Origin: Rheinheimera sp.
GTDB lineage: Bacteria; Pseudomonadota; Gammaproteobacteria; Enterobacterales; Alteromonadaceae
Direction: 5' to 3'
Length of the DNA: 64,000 nt
NCBI RefSeq assembly: GCF_030690345.1
Contig: NZ_JAUYGV010000006.1
Location: 1,116,001-1,180,000 of the forward strand
The notes under the pieces are model-generated. The model was given only the letters and a program-made list of their open reading frames with translations, had not been told where the DNA came from and did not search any database. Made by a program: the position numbers and the translations under genes. Positions 10,093-22,621 of this stretch are shown piece after piece. Each line of letters opens with the position of its first letter. Within the stretch, counting starts at the first letter, position 1.

Positions 10093-10890
10093 GTGTCAGA
10101 TAATATAACCCGACTGCTGGGCATTATGAGCCGCTTGCGCGACCCGCAAAGCGGCTGCCCGTGGGATTTAAAACAAAGTTACGCCACTATAGTACCGTAT
10201 ACTCTGGAAGAGGCATATGAAGTAGCCGACGCCATAGCGCGTGAGAGCTTTGACGAGTTAAAAGATGAACTGGGCGATTTACTGTTTCAGGTGGTGTTTT
10301 ACGCCCAAATCGCCAAAGAAGAAGGCCGCTTTGAATTTGATGATTGCGTCGCGGCGATTTGCGACAAACTGGAGCGGCGCCATCCGCACGTTTTTTCTGA
10401 CAAAGCTGTTGGTAGTATTAGCGTCGTGGATGCCCTCAATACCGATACGGTACTGCAAAACTGGGAAGCACTAAAAAGTAACGAGCGTAAAGATAACGGC
10501 CAGCACAGTGTGTTGGATAATGTTCCGCAGGCAATGCCGGCATTAAGCCGCGCTTACAAGCTGCAAAAACGCTGTGCTAATGTCGGTTTTGACTGGCCCA
10601 ATGTTGAAGGCTGCTGGGATAAAGTAAAAGAAGAAATCCTCGAAGTAGAGCAAACCCAAGCCGGTAGTGAAGAATTGGCCGAAGAGCTGGGCGATTTAAT
10701 GTTCGCCCTGGTTAACGTGGTGCGTAAACATAAGCTGGACCCGGAAGCGGTGCTGCGCGCCGCCAACAGTAAATTCGAACGCCGCTTTCGCGCTGTTGAG
10801 CACGCTCTTGCAGAGCAGGGCAAAAGCCCGCAGCAATCTAACTTAGATGAAATGGAAGCGCTGTGGCAGCAGGTAAAGAAAAAAGCATAA
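10093..10890 (+). CDS. mazG: Nucleoside triphosphate pyrophosphohydrolase MazG
   Basis: MazG hydrolyses NTPs and dNTPs to monophosphates and pyrophosphate. It has been linked to nucleotide-pool cleaning and to lowering ppGpp. The 265-residue protein shows the two-repeat architecture: an N-terminal MazG fold with CPWDLKQSYATIVPYTLEEAYEV and a C-terminal one with EELAEELGDLMFALVNVVR. It uses a GTG start preceded by AAAGGA. It follows relA as in E. coli and ends just before a hairpin shared with the convergent HPF gene. Confidence 0.95.
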   Translation: MSDNITRLLGIMSRLRDPQSGCPWDLKQSYATIVPYTLEEAYEVADAIARESFDELKDELGDLLFQVVFYAQIAKEEGRFEFDDCVAAICDKLERRHPHVFSDKAVGSISVVDALNTDTVLQNWEALKSNERKDNGQHSVLDNVPQAMPALSRAYKLQKRCANVGFDWPNVEGCWDKVKEEILEVEQTQAGSEELAEELGDLMFALVNVVRKHKLDPEAVLRAANSKFERRFRAVEHALAEQGKSPQQSNLDEMEALWQQVKKKA

Positions 10891-10895
10891 TAAAA

Positions 10896-10930
10896 GGGCG
10901 CAGCTGATAGCCTGGTGCTGCGCCCCTATT
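10896..10930. terminator. Bidirectional hairpin terminator between mazG and the HPF gene
   Basis: A perfect 9-bp stem, GGGCGCAGC (10896-10904) with GCTGCGCCC (10917-10925), closes a 12-base loop. It is flanked by CTATTT on the right and TTA-rich sequence on the left. It lies between two convergent genes, as expected for a shared terminator. Confidence 0.75.
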
Positions 10931-10940
10931 TAGTTAAACG

Positions 10941-11306
10941 TTAACTTACTTCGTCCGGCTGAACAAATTCGGCGTTGGTCGTCCGGACATGTTTATCGCG
11001 TAACTTACCCACTACCGAGCTTAGCTTACGCTGCATTTTGTCAGCGGCGCCGGTTATCGCCTGGCCAACAGTGGCGGCATGCTCGGTTATGGCAACCGGA
11101 TCTAAGCCTTCAAAGCGGGCTTCCAACAGGCAGCGTTTGTCATTGCCATCGTTTTTCTGCTGGCCATTTTCGTCACTTAAATGCACTTCAACCCGGGTTA
11201 GATGATCGGCAAAACGGCTAAGTTTAGTTTGCAGTGTATCGCGGATAAATTCAGCTAAGCGCTCGTCTGACGGGATATGACGGTCTGTATGAACTTGAAT
11301 TTGCAT
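10941..11306 (-). CDS. HPF/RaiA-family ribosome-associated protein
   Basis: The 121-residue protein resembles the short ribosome hibernation/RaiA (sigma-54 modulation) family. It begins MQIQVHTDRHIPSDERLAEF, has the alternating LTRVEVHLSDENG strand, and a basic helix with KLSSVVGKLRDKH near the end. Members bind the 30S decoding region and stabilise or inactivate ribosomes in stress. The start is supported by an AGGAG sequence about 6 bp upstream on the minus strand. The RaiA-like assignment is firmer than the exact subfamily. It is convergent with mazG. Confidence 0.8.
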   Translation of the reverse strand: MQIQVHTDRHIPSDERLAEFIRDTLQTKLSRFADHLTRVEVHLSDENGQQKNDGNDKRCLLEARFEGLDPVAITEHAATVGQAITGAADKMQRKLSSVVGKLRDKHVRTTNAEFVQPDEVS

Positions 11307-11471
11307 AGGCTACTCCTGTGGTTGACTCTGTGGCGGGATACATAACTTACAGACCCCGCCGGTGTCGAATGGTTTCCATCTGCTACTACTTATCTGGAGA
11401 CTGTGAGCGTTACACTCAAGGGGATGGATTAAAAACTTTTTTACTAAATCACATTAGCCAGCAGCTTTACG

Positions 11472-11500
11472 TTGAGTGGCGATGCGCGCTTTGCTATACT
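11472..11500 (+). promoter_or_regulatory. Sigma-70 promoter upstream of pyrG
   Basis: TTGAGT (11472-11477) and TATACT (11495-11500) are separated by exactly 17 bp, a near-consensus sigma-70 promoter. This gives a leader of about 110 bases before the pyrG start. The 314-bp gap 11307-11620 otherwise holds only the short minus-strand upstream region of the HPF gene and this leader. Confidence 0.7.
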
Positions 11501-11553
11501 TTCCTCCCGTCCTGATACCAATTCTTGAACAACCGTTGTACCCCAGTGTTTAC

Positions 11554-11583
11554 GCACCGGGCGCTTGGTGTTTTTCTGTTTTG
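11554..11583 (+). promoter_or_regulatory. Weak hairpin plus U-run in the pyrG leader
   Basis: CACC and GGTG flank GGGCGCTT and are followed by a T-rich run ending before TTGGTATTC. It looks like a short attenuator, but the stem is only four base pairs, so this is tentative. Confidence 0.25.
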
Positions 11584-11602
11584 GTATTCATCTATTGATT
11601 AA

Positions 11603-14608
<3,006 letters not shown>

Positions 14609-14656
14609 TTAGCGTTAGTCACCGCTGACTATCGCCTTATTAACAGGCAAAGCAGC

Positions 14657-14681
14657 AAAGCCACCGCAAGGTGGCTTTTTT
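14657..14681 (+). terminator. Intrinsic terminator of eno
   Basis: A perfect 9-bp stem, AAAGCCACC (14657-14665) with GGTGGCTTT (14670-14678), is capped by the GCAA tetraloop and followed by a T run. It lies 48 bp after the eno stop codon. Confidence 0.9.
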
Positions 14682-14816
14682 ATTACTGAAATGTCAGCGC
14701 TTTCACATCTGTAGCTATGTCATATTTTAGTCACACAATGGCTTTACGATAACGCTCTGTCAGGATGGCTGCTGTTATTACTCTGGATAGGACTTTATTA
14801 ACCTGCATTTAAATGA

Positions 14817-16634
14817 GTGGCTGTCTTGGGATTAAGTGATTTTCATCGTACCGAGCTTGAGCGTATCCTGGCGCATAAACTGCTTACTCCGCTGTTTCAA
14901 CCCTTAGTTGCCCTCAGTGACGGCAGTGTCTGGGGCTATGAAGCGCTGATCCGCGGGCCGTCCGACAGTGCGCTGCACTCGCCGATACTGCTGTTTAAAA
15001 CTGCTCAGGCGTTTGACTTACTTGAAGAGCTGGAGTTGCTGTGCCGGCAAATAAGCATCAATGCTTTTGCTGCTGCCAAGGTAGATGGCTTGCTGTTTCT
15101 TAACGTCAATCCGTTGCTGCTGCTAACCTCTGACCATCCCTCCGGCCTGACCAAGAAATATATTCAGCAAGCCGGACTGGAGCCGGATCGCATCGTTATT
15201 GAGCTGTCTGAACAGTTTCAGGTAGAAGATACCGGGTTGTTTATCAGTGCGGTAAAGCATTACCGTGACTTCGGCTTTAAAATTGCTATCGACGATTTAG
15301 GCAGTGGTTTTTCCGGGCTCAGGCTATGGTCGGAGTTACAACCGGATATCGTCAAAATAGATCGCTATTTTATCGATCAGCTGCATCTGGACCCGATAAA
15401 AAAAGCCTTTGTAAAAAACATTATTGAGCTGGCGAAAAATACCCAGTCGGTTATTGTGGCCGAGGGTATTGAAACCAGCGAAGAGCTGATCACCTGCAAA
15501 GAATTAGGTGCTGATTTTGGCCAGGGTTATTTGTTGGGCCGGCCGGATGTCAGATTAAAATACGATGCATTGCAGTTGGCGCAATTGCTGCGCACGGATG
15601 ATAAAGGCCTGGCGCTGAATGATGCGCTGGAGCCGGTGATCAGCCGCACAGCCGCCGTGCCGGACAATACCCCGGCGCAGCAAGTGGCCGACTTGTTCCG
15701 TTACGATAAAAACCTGCCCTGTGTCGCTGTGGTAAATCGCGACAATGTACCGGTGGGGATTGTCAGTCGCAGCATGATTAACGAGCGCTTCTCGCATCAG
15801 TTTGGCCGTGCCTTGTATGAGAAAAAACCGGTTAAGCATTGTATGGAGCAGGCGCCGCTAATCGTTGATCGGCAATTGTCGCTTGATAAAGTCAGTGCCA
15901 TTCTCAGTGCCGAAACAGATGAAGACGCCGGCTTATTTTTTATTGTTACCGATAATGCTAAATATTACGGTATTGGCTCGGTGCGCAAAGTGTTGAAACA
16001 GATCAGCGAGAATAAAATTCAGCTGGCGCGCTATGCGAACCCGTTAACATTGCTGCCTGGCAATGTGCCGATTAATACCCGCATTGACCAACTGCTGAAG
16101 CACAATTTGGCCTTTACTGTGGCTTATATCGATATTGATAACTTTAAGCCCTATAACGATCAGTACGGTTACAGCAAAGGCGATTTAGTGATAGAGCTGC
16201 TGGCGCAGATCATTCAGTCGGCCGTGGATCCGACGCAGGACTTTGTCGGCCATATTGGCGGCGACGATTTTATTGTGTTGTTTGCTGCCGACATGCCGCT
16301 TGCGGTGGCAGAACGCATCGTGGCTGAATTTGATCAGCGCGTAAGGCACTACTACCTGGAGCAGCATCTGCTGGATAAGGGTTTTAGCGCAAAAGACCGG
16401 CTGGGGGCTGAATCTTTCTACCCGCTGCTGAGTATCTCTATCGGCCTGGCGCGACCGGATCCGGCGCTGTGCACCAGCCACCATGATGTGTCTGCGCTGG
16501 CCTCAGCGGCCAAACAACAAGCCAAGAAACAACAGGGCTCTGCCATTTTTGTTAATAAAAGGCGCTCGCCGGATATGACGCAGGATACAACATTGTCGGA
16601 GCATGCCGTTTCAGCTAAGGCTGATTTGGCTTAA
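14817..16634 (+). CDS. EAL-CBS-GGDEF cyclic-di-GMP protein
   Basis: This 605-residue soluble protein has an N-terminal EAL phosphodiesterase domain, a pair of CBS-like segments (about residues 265-400) and a C-terminal GGDEF domain. The EAL residues look intact: E42 in YEALIRG, LNVNP, VIELSE, DDLGSG, DIVKID and AEGIET. The GGDEF motif reads GGDDF at residues 481-485, still compatible with diguanylate cyclase activity. CBS domains usually bind adenine nucleotides, so nucleotide-sensed switching is an inference. The start is GTG. An ATG four bases earlier is out of frame and gives only eight codons. The 3' end overlaps the convergent DUF1569 gene by 24 bp. Confidence 0.88.
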   Translation: MAVLGLSDFHRTELERILAHKLLTPLFQPLVALSDGSVWGYEALIRGPSDSALHSPILLFKTAQAFDLLEELELLCRQISINAFAAAKVDGLLFLNVNPLLLLTSDHPSGLTKKYIQQAGLEPDRIVIELSEQFQVEDTGLFISAVKHYRDFGFKIAIDDLGSGFSGLRLWSELQPDIVKIDRYFIDQLHLDPIKKAFVKNIIELAKNTQSVIVAEGIETSEELITCKELGADFGQGYLLGRPDVRLKYDALQLAQLLRTDDKGLALNDALEPVISRTAAVPDNTPAQQVADLFRYDKNLPCVAVVNRDNVPVGIVSRSMINERFSHQFGRALYEKKPVKHCMEQAPLIVDRQLSLDKVSAILSAETDEDAGLFFIVTDNAKYYGIGSVRKVLKQISENKIQLARYANPLTLLPGNVPINTRIDQLLKHNLAFTVAYIDIDNFKPYNDQYGYSKGDLVIELLAQIIQSAVDPTQDFVGHIGGDDFIVLFAADMPLAVAERIVAEFDQRVRHYYLEQHLLDKGFSAKDRLGAESFYPLLSISIGLARPDPALCTSHHDVSALASAAKQQAKKQQGSAIFVNKRRSPDMTQDTTLSEHAVSAKADLA

Positions 16635-17129
16635 GTGATTTTGCAGGTGCAGATAATGCGCTTTAAAATAATCAATTTTATTCAGCTCACCAAAAGCAAA
16701 GTGCGGCTCCAGCCGTCCCTGCCATGCAATAAACTGTTCCAGCGCATAGACTAACTCTGCTTGCGCCACGCTGTTGGGTACCTCTTTTACCAACCCCGGG
16801 GCGCCGGGAATGGCTTCATCCAATGGGTGATCCATACTGCCTTTGGCAACAAAGGTGTTAAAGGCAGCTTTGCCGGCCGTTAGCTGAAACAACGCCGGTT
16901 TAGCCTGCGGATAGCCGGTCATCGAATAGCGGATGCTTTGCGCACAGTGCTGAAAAATTTCGCTGACATTCCAGTTACCGCTGCTGCTGAGCCGGTCTGC
17001 CGGTAAGGCTTTTATCTCGCGCAGCATTTGCCCTAAAGGGTAGTGCCGTAAAGTGGCAATACTTTTAACCCCCAATACCAACACTACAGGTGTGCAAAGC
17101 GCACCAATGATAAACTGTCTGCGATTCAT
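16611..17129 (-). CDS. DUF1569 family protein with Tat-like N-terminus
   Basis: The 172-residue protein begins MNRRQFIIGA followed by a hydrophobic stretch, a twin-arginine-type export signal or membrane anchor. The rest resembles DUF1569, a DinB/YfiT-like four-helix fold, with the histidine-containing segments NVSEIFQHCAQSIRYSMTGYP and FKAHYLHLQNHL. Such folds often bind a metal through spaced histidines, but no reaction is known. It is convergent with the EAL-CBS-GGDEF gene and overlaps its 3' end. Confidence 0.7.
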   Translation of the reverse strand: MNRRQFIIGALCTPVVLVLGVKSIATLRHYPLGQMLREIKALPADRLSSSGNWNVSEIFQHCAQSIRYSMTGYPQAKPALFQLTAGKAAFNTFVAKGSMDHPLDEAIPGAPGLVKEVPNSVAQAELVYALEQFIAWQGRLEPHFAFGELNKIDYFKAHYLHLQNHLSQISLS

Positions 17130-17232
17130 TATAAGCCCGCTGTTTGTCCTTGCCGTTATATTTGCTACTTTAGCAGTTAAACGTCGCTCTTAGTTGAGTT
17201 TTGCACTTTTATCAAGCTAATCAAAGAAATAA

Positions 17233-17261
17233 TTGCCGAAAAAACCGGCATATGTTAGATT
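17233..17261 (+). promoter_or_regulatory. Candidate promoter for the PilZ-like gene
   Basis: TTGCCG (17233-17238) and TAGATT (17256-17261) are spaced by 17 bp, 35 bp upstream of the ATG at 17297. The spacer contains the small inverted repeat GCCG/CGGC. Confidence 0.45.
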
Positions 17262-17296
17262 CGTGCAACTTTTATGACACAGGGATGTAGGGCTAA

Positions 17297-17917
17297 ATGC
17301 AAGGGAATGTGTTACTGACAGACGCAGAGCGCGGCTTTTTTGCCGAGCTGTTTGACGACAATATTCAGGTTGCCCCTGCGGGGCAGGATGGCCTGAACCA
17401 TATGATTTCAGTTACCACTGAAGTACCGCAGTTAATTGCCTCGTTATTGGGCAAAGCCACCTTTACCTTATTAGCCGAAGTGGGTAACTACAAACTGTGG
17501 TTTCCGCTGGAAATGTCATTGGACGAATTTGGCCAACCTAATCCGGTGCTGGGCATTCCGGAAGTACTGGAATACTGTGGTGCCGAGCGCAGCTGGCGGT
17601 TGCAGGCCGAGCCTGAATTACGCCTTGGCGATAAACAATACGCCGGTAAAGTACAGGTGTTGTCGTTGTCCAGCAGCGGTATGGCGTTGCAACCCGACAG
17701 CCTGCACACGGCAGAACAACTGATGCAAGCCAATGAATTAACGCTGTGCCTGCCCGATGGCCAACTGTTGCGGCTGGGTATTGAACCGGTGCGGCGCGAG
17801 AATAATATCCTCGCAACCCGCATCAGCGCCTGTAAACAAAACCGTGATACCTTGCGCCGTTACCTGTTTCAGAGCCACCGCCAGCGTCATCCGACGTTGT
17901 ATCAGGGCTTAAGCTAA
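17297..17917 (+). CDS. PilZ-domain-like protein
   Basis: The 206-residue cytoplasmic protein ends in a region resembling PilZ, a cyclic-di-GMP receptor fold: VQVLSLSSSGMALQ (about residues 118-131) matches the strand carrying the D/NxSxxG motif. The N-terminal half, with a PLEMSLDEFG segment, resembles the YcgR-N type partner domain only loosely. A clean RxxxR c-di-GMP-binding motif is not obvious, so binding is uncertain. A nearby GGDEF/EAL gene and a second uncharacterised gene downstream are consistent with a c-di-GMP setting. Confidence 0.5.
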   Translation: MQGNVLLTDAERGFFAELFDDNIQVAPAGQDGLNHMISVTTEVPQLIASLLGKATFTLLAEVGNYKLWFPLEMSLDEFGQPNPVLGIPEVLEYCGAERSWRLQAEPELRLGDKQYAGKVQVLSLSSSGMALQPDSLHTAEQLMQANELTLCLPDGQLLRLGIEPVRRENNILATRISACKQNRDTLRRYLFQSHRQRHPTLYQGLS

Positions 17918-17980
17918 AAAACGCCAGCTAAACCAGGGGTTTCGCTTTGCAAACGCGCGCTGATTGGCTAACATCTGGCC

Positions 17981-18634
17981 ATGATTGATGCAAGCCGTAA
18001 CCAACCCCATTTCTGGCAAGTGTCCGGAGAGAATCAAACTTATACCGAGCTGTGTAATGCTTTGTATGAGCGTGAGCTGCTGCGTCTGTCGCGGTTAAGC
18101 ACCGAGCAACTGTTACGCCTGCCAAATCGCCTGGCCAGTTTACCGTTTTATATCCGCCGTGCGGCGGCAAATATTTTGCAGCAGCGCAGCGAGCTGCAAC
18201 TGGACAGCCTGAATGCGTCCTGGTATCACCAGCAGGCTGCGGTTTGCCCGGCTCGCAAGCAACAAGCCGATCCGATAGAAGCGTTTTATCGCAAGCATGC
18301 CAAACCGGGCCTGATTGTGCCGGTATATATTACGCTGCTGAGCCATGAGCAAATTGTGCTCGACAGTGTCGACGAGGTAGATGTTACCGGCATGCGCTTG
18401 CATTGTAATGAACATGGCTGGTTTGCATTTGCCGGTACGCCGTTAGCACAGCAAAACAGCGACAAATTTTTGCTCAAACCGGCCAAAGCCATCCTTACCG
18501 CCGCCTGTTGCGGCCATCAGTGGTTAAATGGCAACAGAACACCGCCACGGCTGCTTAGTCTGCGTGAGCTGTTGTTGGCCAGCCGGCTGAATTGGCAGAA
18601 TTTTGCTAAACCTTTACCGGCCTTATTGCCCTGA
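17981..18634 (+). CDS. Unrecognised 217-residue protein upstream of ftsB
   Basis: I do not recognise this family. The protein has no signal peptide or membrane segment. It has an N-terminal helical part (TEQLLRLPNRLASLPFYIRR) and a central strand-rich part (GLIVPVYITLLSHEQIVLDSVDEVDVTGMRLHC) that could be a divergent PilZ-like barrel. It follows the PilZ-like gene by 63 bp in the same direction and precedes ftsB by 73 bp. Base composition is like the flanking core genes, so it looks vertically inherited. There is no clear ribosome-binding site before the ATG. Confidence 0.6.
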   Translation: MIDASRNQPHFWQVSGENQTYTELCNALYERELLRLSRLSTEQLLRLPNRLASLPFYIRRAAANILQQRSELQLDSLNASWYHQQAAVCPARKQQADPIEAFYRKHAKPGLIVPVYITLLSHEQIVLDSVDEVDVTGMRLHCNEHGWFAFAGTPLAQQNSDKFLLKPAKAILTAACCGHQWLNGNRTPPRLLSLRELLLASRLNWQNFAKPLPALLP

Positions 18635-18707
18635 TGCCGTTATTCCTGCTTTGCAATCAGCCTTTCAGGCTTCATAATAACCGCATTGTATTTAACGAAG
18701 CTGCGTT

Positions 18708-19007
18708 ATGCGAATACTTACTGTACTGCTGGTCGTAGTGCTCGGCTTGCTGCAATACCGTTTATGGTTTGGCGAGCACAGCATTGCTGATTATTTTCGC
18801 CAGCAAGAAGAACTGAATATACAGGCGGCCAGTAACCTCGAGCTGGAAAAGCGCAACCGCTTATTAAGAGCTGATGTGAAAGATTTACAACAAGGTATTG
18901 AAGCTATTGAAGAGCGGGCCCGCAACGAACTGGGGCTGATTAAACAAGACGAGGTGTTTTTCCGCCTGTTTAGTCAACATGCTGCGACAGGCCAAACCAA
19001 TGACTGA
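18708..19007 (+). CDS. ftsB: Cell division protein FtsB
   Basis: FtsB is a bitopic divisome protein that forms the FtsQ-FtsL-FtsB complex and helps activate septal peptidoglycan synthesis. The 99-residue protein has one N-terminal membrane helix (LTVLLVVVLGLLQYRLWFG) followed by a periplasmic coiled coil (LEKRNRLLRADVKDLQQGIEAI) and the conserved ERARNELGLIKQDEVFFRL. It overlaps ispD by 8 bp, the usual ftsB-ispD coupling. Confidence 0.95.
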   Translation: MRILTVLLVVVLGLLQYRLWFGEHSIADYFRQQEELNIQAASNLELEKRNRLLRADVKDLQQGIEAIEERARNELGLIKQDEVFFRLFSQHAATGQTND

Positions 19008-19692
19008 ACACACCTCTGTCGCTATCGCGGCGGTAATGCCGGCGGCCGGTATCGGCAAACGGATGCGCTCTGATGTGCCGAAACAATACCTGCAATTGCA
19101 TGGCAAAACCATTTTAGAACACAGTGTCGCCAGATTGCAGGCCGTGCCTGCGGTTAGTCAAATCTGGTTAGCCTTGGCCGCCGATGATCCTTATTTTGCC
19201 GACACGGCGTTGGCACACAGCAATATTATTCGCGTAAAAGGCGGTGCAGAGCGCATGCATTCAGTGCTTAATGCGCTGCAGTTTATCGATGAGCATCAGT
19301 ATCCGTGGGTGCTGGTGCATGATGCCGCCAGACCGCTGGTGCGCAGCAGCGATATAGAACACTTGATCCAGCGCTGTCTGGCGGTAGAGCAGGGCGGTAT
19401 TTTAGCCTGCCGCGTGCGTGACACCATGAAACGTGGCGAACTGCAGGTAAGCGAAACTGTTAGCCGTGAGCATTTATGGCACGCTCTGACCCCGCAATTT
19501 TTCCCCACCGCCTTGCTACGCGCAGCACTTAAAGATGCTATTACGGCCGGTGTGCATGTTACCGATGAGGCATCGGCGATGGAATGGGCCGGCCACAATG
19601 TGCTGCTGGTGGAAGGGCACAGCGACAATATCAAAATTACCCAGCCGGCAGATTTAGCTCTGGCGGCGTTTTATCTGGAGCAAATTGTTTAA
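19000..19692 (+). CDS. ispD: 2-C-methyl-D-erythritol 4-phosphate cytidylyltransferase
   Basis: IspD attaches CMP to methylerythritol phosphate in the MEP isoprenoid pathway. The 230-residue protein has the cytidylyltransferase signature [13 protein letters not shown] near the N-terminus, VHDAARPLV in the middle and TDEASAMEW later. The frame is open from 18979, but the ATG at 19000 gives the normal N-terminus and overlaps the ftsB stop. Its stop TAA shares a base with the ispF ATG. Confidence 0.96.
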   Translation: MTEHTSVAIAAVMPAAGIGKRMRSDVPKQYLQLHGKTILEHSVARLQAVPAVSQIWLALAADDPYFADTALAHSNIIRVKGGAERMHSVLNALQFIDEHQYPWVLVHDAARPLVRSSDIEHLIQRCLAVEQGGILACRVRDTMKRGELQVSETVSREHLWHALTPQFFPTALLRAALKDAITAGVHVTDEASAMEWAGHNVLLVEGHSDNIKITQPADLALAAFYLEQIV

Positions 19693-20171
19693 TGAACATG
19701 CGTATTGGCCATGGTTTTGATGTGCACGCTTTTGGCGGTGCAGGCCCGGTAACCCTGGGTGGCGTAAAAATTGATTATGCACAGGGCCTTGTTGCGCACT
19801 CCGACGGCGATGTGGTGCTGCATGCTTTATCCGACGCCCTGTTAGGTGCGTTAGCGCTGGGCGATATAGGCCATCATTTCCCCGACACCGACGCCGCTTT
19901 TAAAGGTATCGACAGTCGGATTTTATTGCGTAAGGTGTTTGCTGAGGTATCTGCTGCCGGGTATAAAATCGGCAATCTGGATATCACTGTGATGGCGCAG
20001 GCACCGAAAATGGCACCGCATATTGCCGCTATGCGCCGTTGTATTGCCGCTGATTTGGCCTGTGAGCTGTCGCAGGTAAATGTGAAAGCTACCACCACAG
20101 AAAAGCTGGGCTTTGTCGGGCGCAAAGAAGGTATAGCAGCAGAAGCCGTGGTGCTGCTGGTTGGTGTATGA
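19692..20171 (+). CDS. ispF: 2-C-methyl-D-erythritol 2,4-cyclodiphosphate synthase
   Basis: IspF cyclises CDP-methylerythritol 2-phosphate with release of CMP in the MEP pathway. The 159-residue protein has the metal-binding GHGFDVHAF (Asp10, His12), [18 protein letters not shown] and the C-terminal [19 protein letters not shown]. The ATG overlaps the ispD stop (TAATG). The open frame extends about 100 bp upstream into ispD but lacks any family resemblance there. The stop overlaps the truD start. Confidence 0.97.
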   Translation: MNMRIGHGFDVHAFGGAGPVTLGGVKIDYAQGLVAHSDGDVVLHALSDALLGALALGDIGHHFPDTDAAFKGIDSRILLRKVFAEVSAAGYKIGNLDITVMAQAPKMAPHIAAMRRCIAADLACELSQVNVKATTTEKLGFVGRKEGIAAEAVVLLVGV

Positions 20172-21211
20172 CGGCCATGCAACCGTTGCAATATCTGTAT
20201 GGCGAACCGGCAGCAACAGGGCTTTTGCGCCAGCAGGCAGACGATTTTATTGTTGAAGAGCAGCTTAATTTCAGCCCGAGCGGTGCCGGTGAGCATATTC
20301 TGCTGTATATCGAAAAGACCGGCCAAAACACCCAATATGTGGCAAAACAATTGGCAGAACTAACCGGCTTGCGTGCACGGGACATCAGTTACGCCGGGCT
20401 GAAGGACCGCCATGCCGTAACGCGGCAGTGGTTTTGTTTTAAATGGCCGATAAAACAGGAGCTGGACTGGCAAAGCTGGCAGCTTGAGGGCTGCACGATA
20501 CTGCAGATGCTGCGGCATTATCGTAAGCTGCGTTTAGGCGCACTTAAAGCCAACTGCTTTAACATTCGCTTACGCCAGGTATCAGACTGTGCAGAACTGC
20601 TGCAGCGCGCAGAGCAGCTGCACTGTGGCGTGCCTAATTACTACGGTGAACAACGCTTTGGCATTAACGGCGGCAATTTAGCTCTGGCAGAGCAATTGTT
20701 TAACGGCCACAGCATTACCGATCGCAAGTTACGCGGTTTGGCGCTGTCGGCGGCGCGTTCGTTTTTATTTAACTGCCAGCTCAGCGCCAGAATCGGCGCC
20801 GGGCGGTTTAATACCGTGCTCGATGGCGACGTATTGCAACTGGATGGCAGCGGGTCGGTATTTCGCGCGCCGCAAGCAGATGCCACCTTGCAGCAACGCC
20901 TGGCAGAGCACGATGTTCACCTTACGGCAGCTTTGCCCGGCATTGGCGAGCCGATGGTAAGCGGGCCGGCGGCAGAGCAAGAACAGGCAGCGCTAGCCGC
21001 TTATCCGCTATTGCTGCAGGGCTTACAGGATTACCGGCTTAAAGCCGAGCGGCGCGCCATGCGGCTGGTGCCGCAACAGTTACAACTGCAACAGGATGGC
21101 AATGATATTGTTATAAGCTTTGCCTTGCCGGCCGGCTGTTTTGCCACCAGCGTACTGCGTGAATTACTGCAGTACCGCGATTGTGGCCGCAAGACGACAG
21201 AAATGGAGTAA
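20168..21211 (+). CDS. truD: tRNA pseudouridine(13) synthase TruD
   Basis: TruD isomerises U13 of tRNA-Glu to pseudouridine. The 347-residue protein carries the family motif [15 protein letters not shown], with the catalytic Asp at residue 80, and [15 protein letters not shown] later. It overlaps ispF by four bases (ATGA) and is three bases from surE, inside the usual ispD-ispF-truD-surE-pcm order. Confidence 0.96.
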   Translation: MTAMQPLQYLYGEPAATGLLRQQADDFIVEEQLNFSPSGAGEHILLYIEKTGQNTQYVAKQLAELTGLRARDISYAGLKDRHAVTRQWFCFKWPIKQELDWQSWQLEGCTILQMLRHYRKLRLGALKANCFNIRLRQVSDCAELLQRAEQLHCGVPNYYGEQRFGINGGNLALAEQLFNGHSITDRKLRGLALSAARSFLFNCQLSARIGAGRFNTVLDGDVLQLDGSGSVFRAPQADATLQQRLAEHDVHLTAALPGIGEPMVSGPAAEQEQAALAAYPLLLQGLQDYRLKAERRAMRLVPQQLQLQQDGNDIVISFALPAGCFATSVLRELLQYRDCGRKTTEME

Positions 21212-21214
21212 CAG

Positions 21215-21967
21215 ATGCGGATTTTACTAAGCAATGATGATGGTGTGCACGCCAAAGGCATGCAGGTGTTGCAACAGGCATTGAGCCAGTTTGCGGATGT
21301 CACTACAGTAGGGCCGGATCGCAACTGCAGTGGTGCCAGCAATTCGTTAACCCTGATTAACCCGCTGCGGGTGCAGCATATGGAAAATGGCTTTTATTCG
21401 GTTAACGGCACGCCAACCGATTGCGTGCATCTGGCGATCAGTCAGTTATTGGATTTCACCCCCGATTTAGTAGTGGCCGGTATTAACCATGGTGCTAACT
21501 TAGGTGACGATGTATTGTATTCCGGTACCGTTGCTGCTGCCACCGAAGGCCGCCATTTAGGCTTGCCGGCCATTGCCGTCAGCCTGGCCGGACGGGATGA
21601 AGAGCATTTTGCCACGGCGGCCTTTGTTACAGCCCAGGTGATTAAACAATTGAAATCGCACCCGCTGCCGGCCGACCAAATTTTAAATATCAATGTACCG
21701 GCGGTCAGTATTGAACAGTTAAAAGGTATTCAGGTGACACGGCTTGGCCGGCGGCATAAAGCCGAAACCATGACCAGTGCCACCGATCCCTGGGGGCGGA
21801 CTATATACTGGTACGGCTCGTTGGGGCCGGAGCTGGATGCCGGCGAAGGCACAGATTTTCACGCTATAGCCAATGGCTATGCATCGATAACGCCGCTGCA
21901 AATTGATATGTCTGCTTATAAAAGCATGGACAGATTAAAACAATGGTTAGAGGGGATCAGGTTGTAA
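21215..21967 (+). CDS. surE: 5'/3'-nucleotidase SurE
   Basis: SurE is a survival-associated phosphatase acting on nucleoside monophosphates. The 250-residue protein has the metal-binding SNDDG motif (Asp8, Asp9), the SGASNSLT loop and the [20 protein letters not shown] signature. It lies between truD and pcm in the standard stationary-phase survival cluster ending in rpoS. Confidence 0.96.
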   Translation: MRILLSNDDGVHAKGMQVLQQALSQFADVTTVGPDRNCSGASNSLTLINPLRVQHMENGFYSVNGTPTDCVHLAISQLLDFTPDLVVAGINHGANLGDDVLYSGTVAAATEGRHLGLPAIAVSLAGRDEEHFATAAFVTAQVIKQLKSHPLPADQILNINVPAVSIEQLKGIQVTRLGRRHKAETMTSATDPWGRTIYWYGSLGPELDAGEGTDFHAIANGYASITPLQIDMSAYKSMDRLKQWLEGIRL

Positions 21968-21968
21968 T

Positions 21969-22607
21969 ATGGCAGTCGCGACATCACGCAGCGCCGCGGT
22001 ACTGGCGCAAAAACTTCAAAGCGACGGCATTACTAATGCACAGGTATTAGCCGCTATAGCCCATACACCACGCCATGTGTTTGTTGAGGCGGTGCTGGCA
22101 CACAAAGCCTACGAGAATACTGCTTTGCCGATTGGTCAGGGCCAGACGATTTCGCAACCTTATATTGTTGCCCGCATGACAGAGTTGCTGTTACAAGACA
22201 AAGCGCCGGGTAAGGTATTGGAAATCGGCACCGGCTCCGGCTATCAAACTGCGATTTTGGCGCGGCTGTTTTGCCATGTCTGCAGTGTTGAGCGCATTAA
22301 AGCGTTGCAGTTTCAGGCTAAGCGCCGCTTGCAGCAATTAGACTTACACAATGTTTCGATGAAACACGGCGACGGCTGGCAGGGTTGGCCCAGCAAAGCA
22401 CCGTTTGACAGCATTATAGTTACCGCGGCGCCAACGGAAGTGCCGGTGGCACTGCTGCAGCAACTGACTGATGGTGGCCGTTTAGTGATCCCCGTGGGTT
22501 TGCATGACCAGGTGCTGCGGGTGTATCAACGCAACGGTGACGAAATCAGCAGCAAAGATATTGAAGCGGTGCGTTTTGTGCCGCTGGTTCCCGGCGAATT
22601 AGCCTGA
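21969..22607 (+). CDS. pcm: Protein-L-isoaspartate O-methyltransferase
   Basis: Pcm methylates L-isoaspartyl residues to start repair of aged proteins. The 212-residue protein has the characteristic [19 protein letters not shown] segment and the SAM-binding motif [18 protein letters not shown]. It starts two bases after the surE stop. The next gene (PopT/DUF368) follows after 14 bp, so the whole set is likely one transcript. Confidence 0.96.
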   Translation: MAVATSRSAAVLAQKLQSDGITNAQVLAAIAHTPRHVFVEAVLAHKAYENTALPIGQGQTISQPYIVARMTELLLQDKAPGKVLEIGTGSGYQTAILARLFCHVCSVERIKALQFQAKRRLQQLDLHNVSMKHGDGWQGWPSKAPFDSIIVTAAPTEVPVALLQQLTDGGRLVIPVGLHDQVLRVYQRNGDEISSKDIEAVRFVPLVPGELA

Positions 22608-22621
22608 TTTAAGGATAGCGC

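Noticed and set aside
11318-11515. 65-codon frame between the HPF gene and pyrG
   Set aside because: It contains the pyrG promoter and has no family resemblance or good ribosome-binding site.
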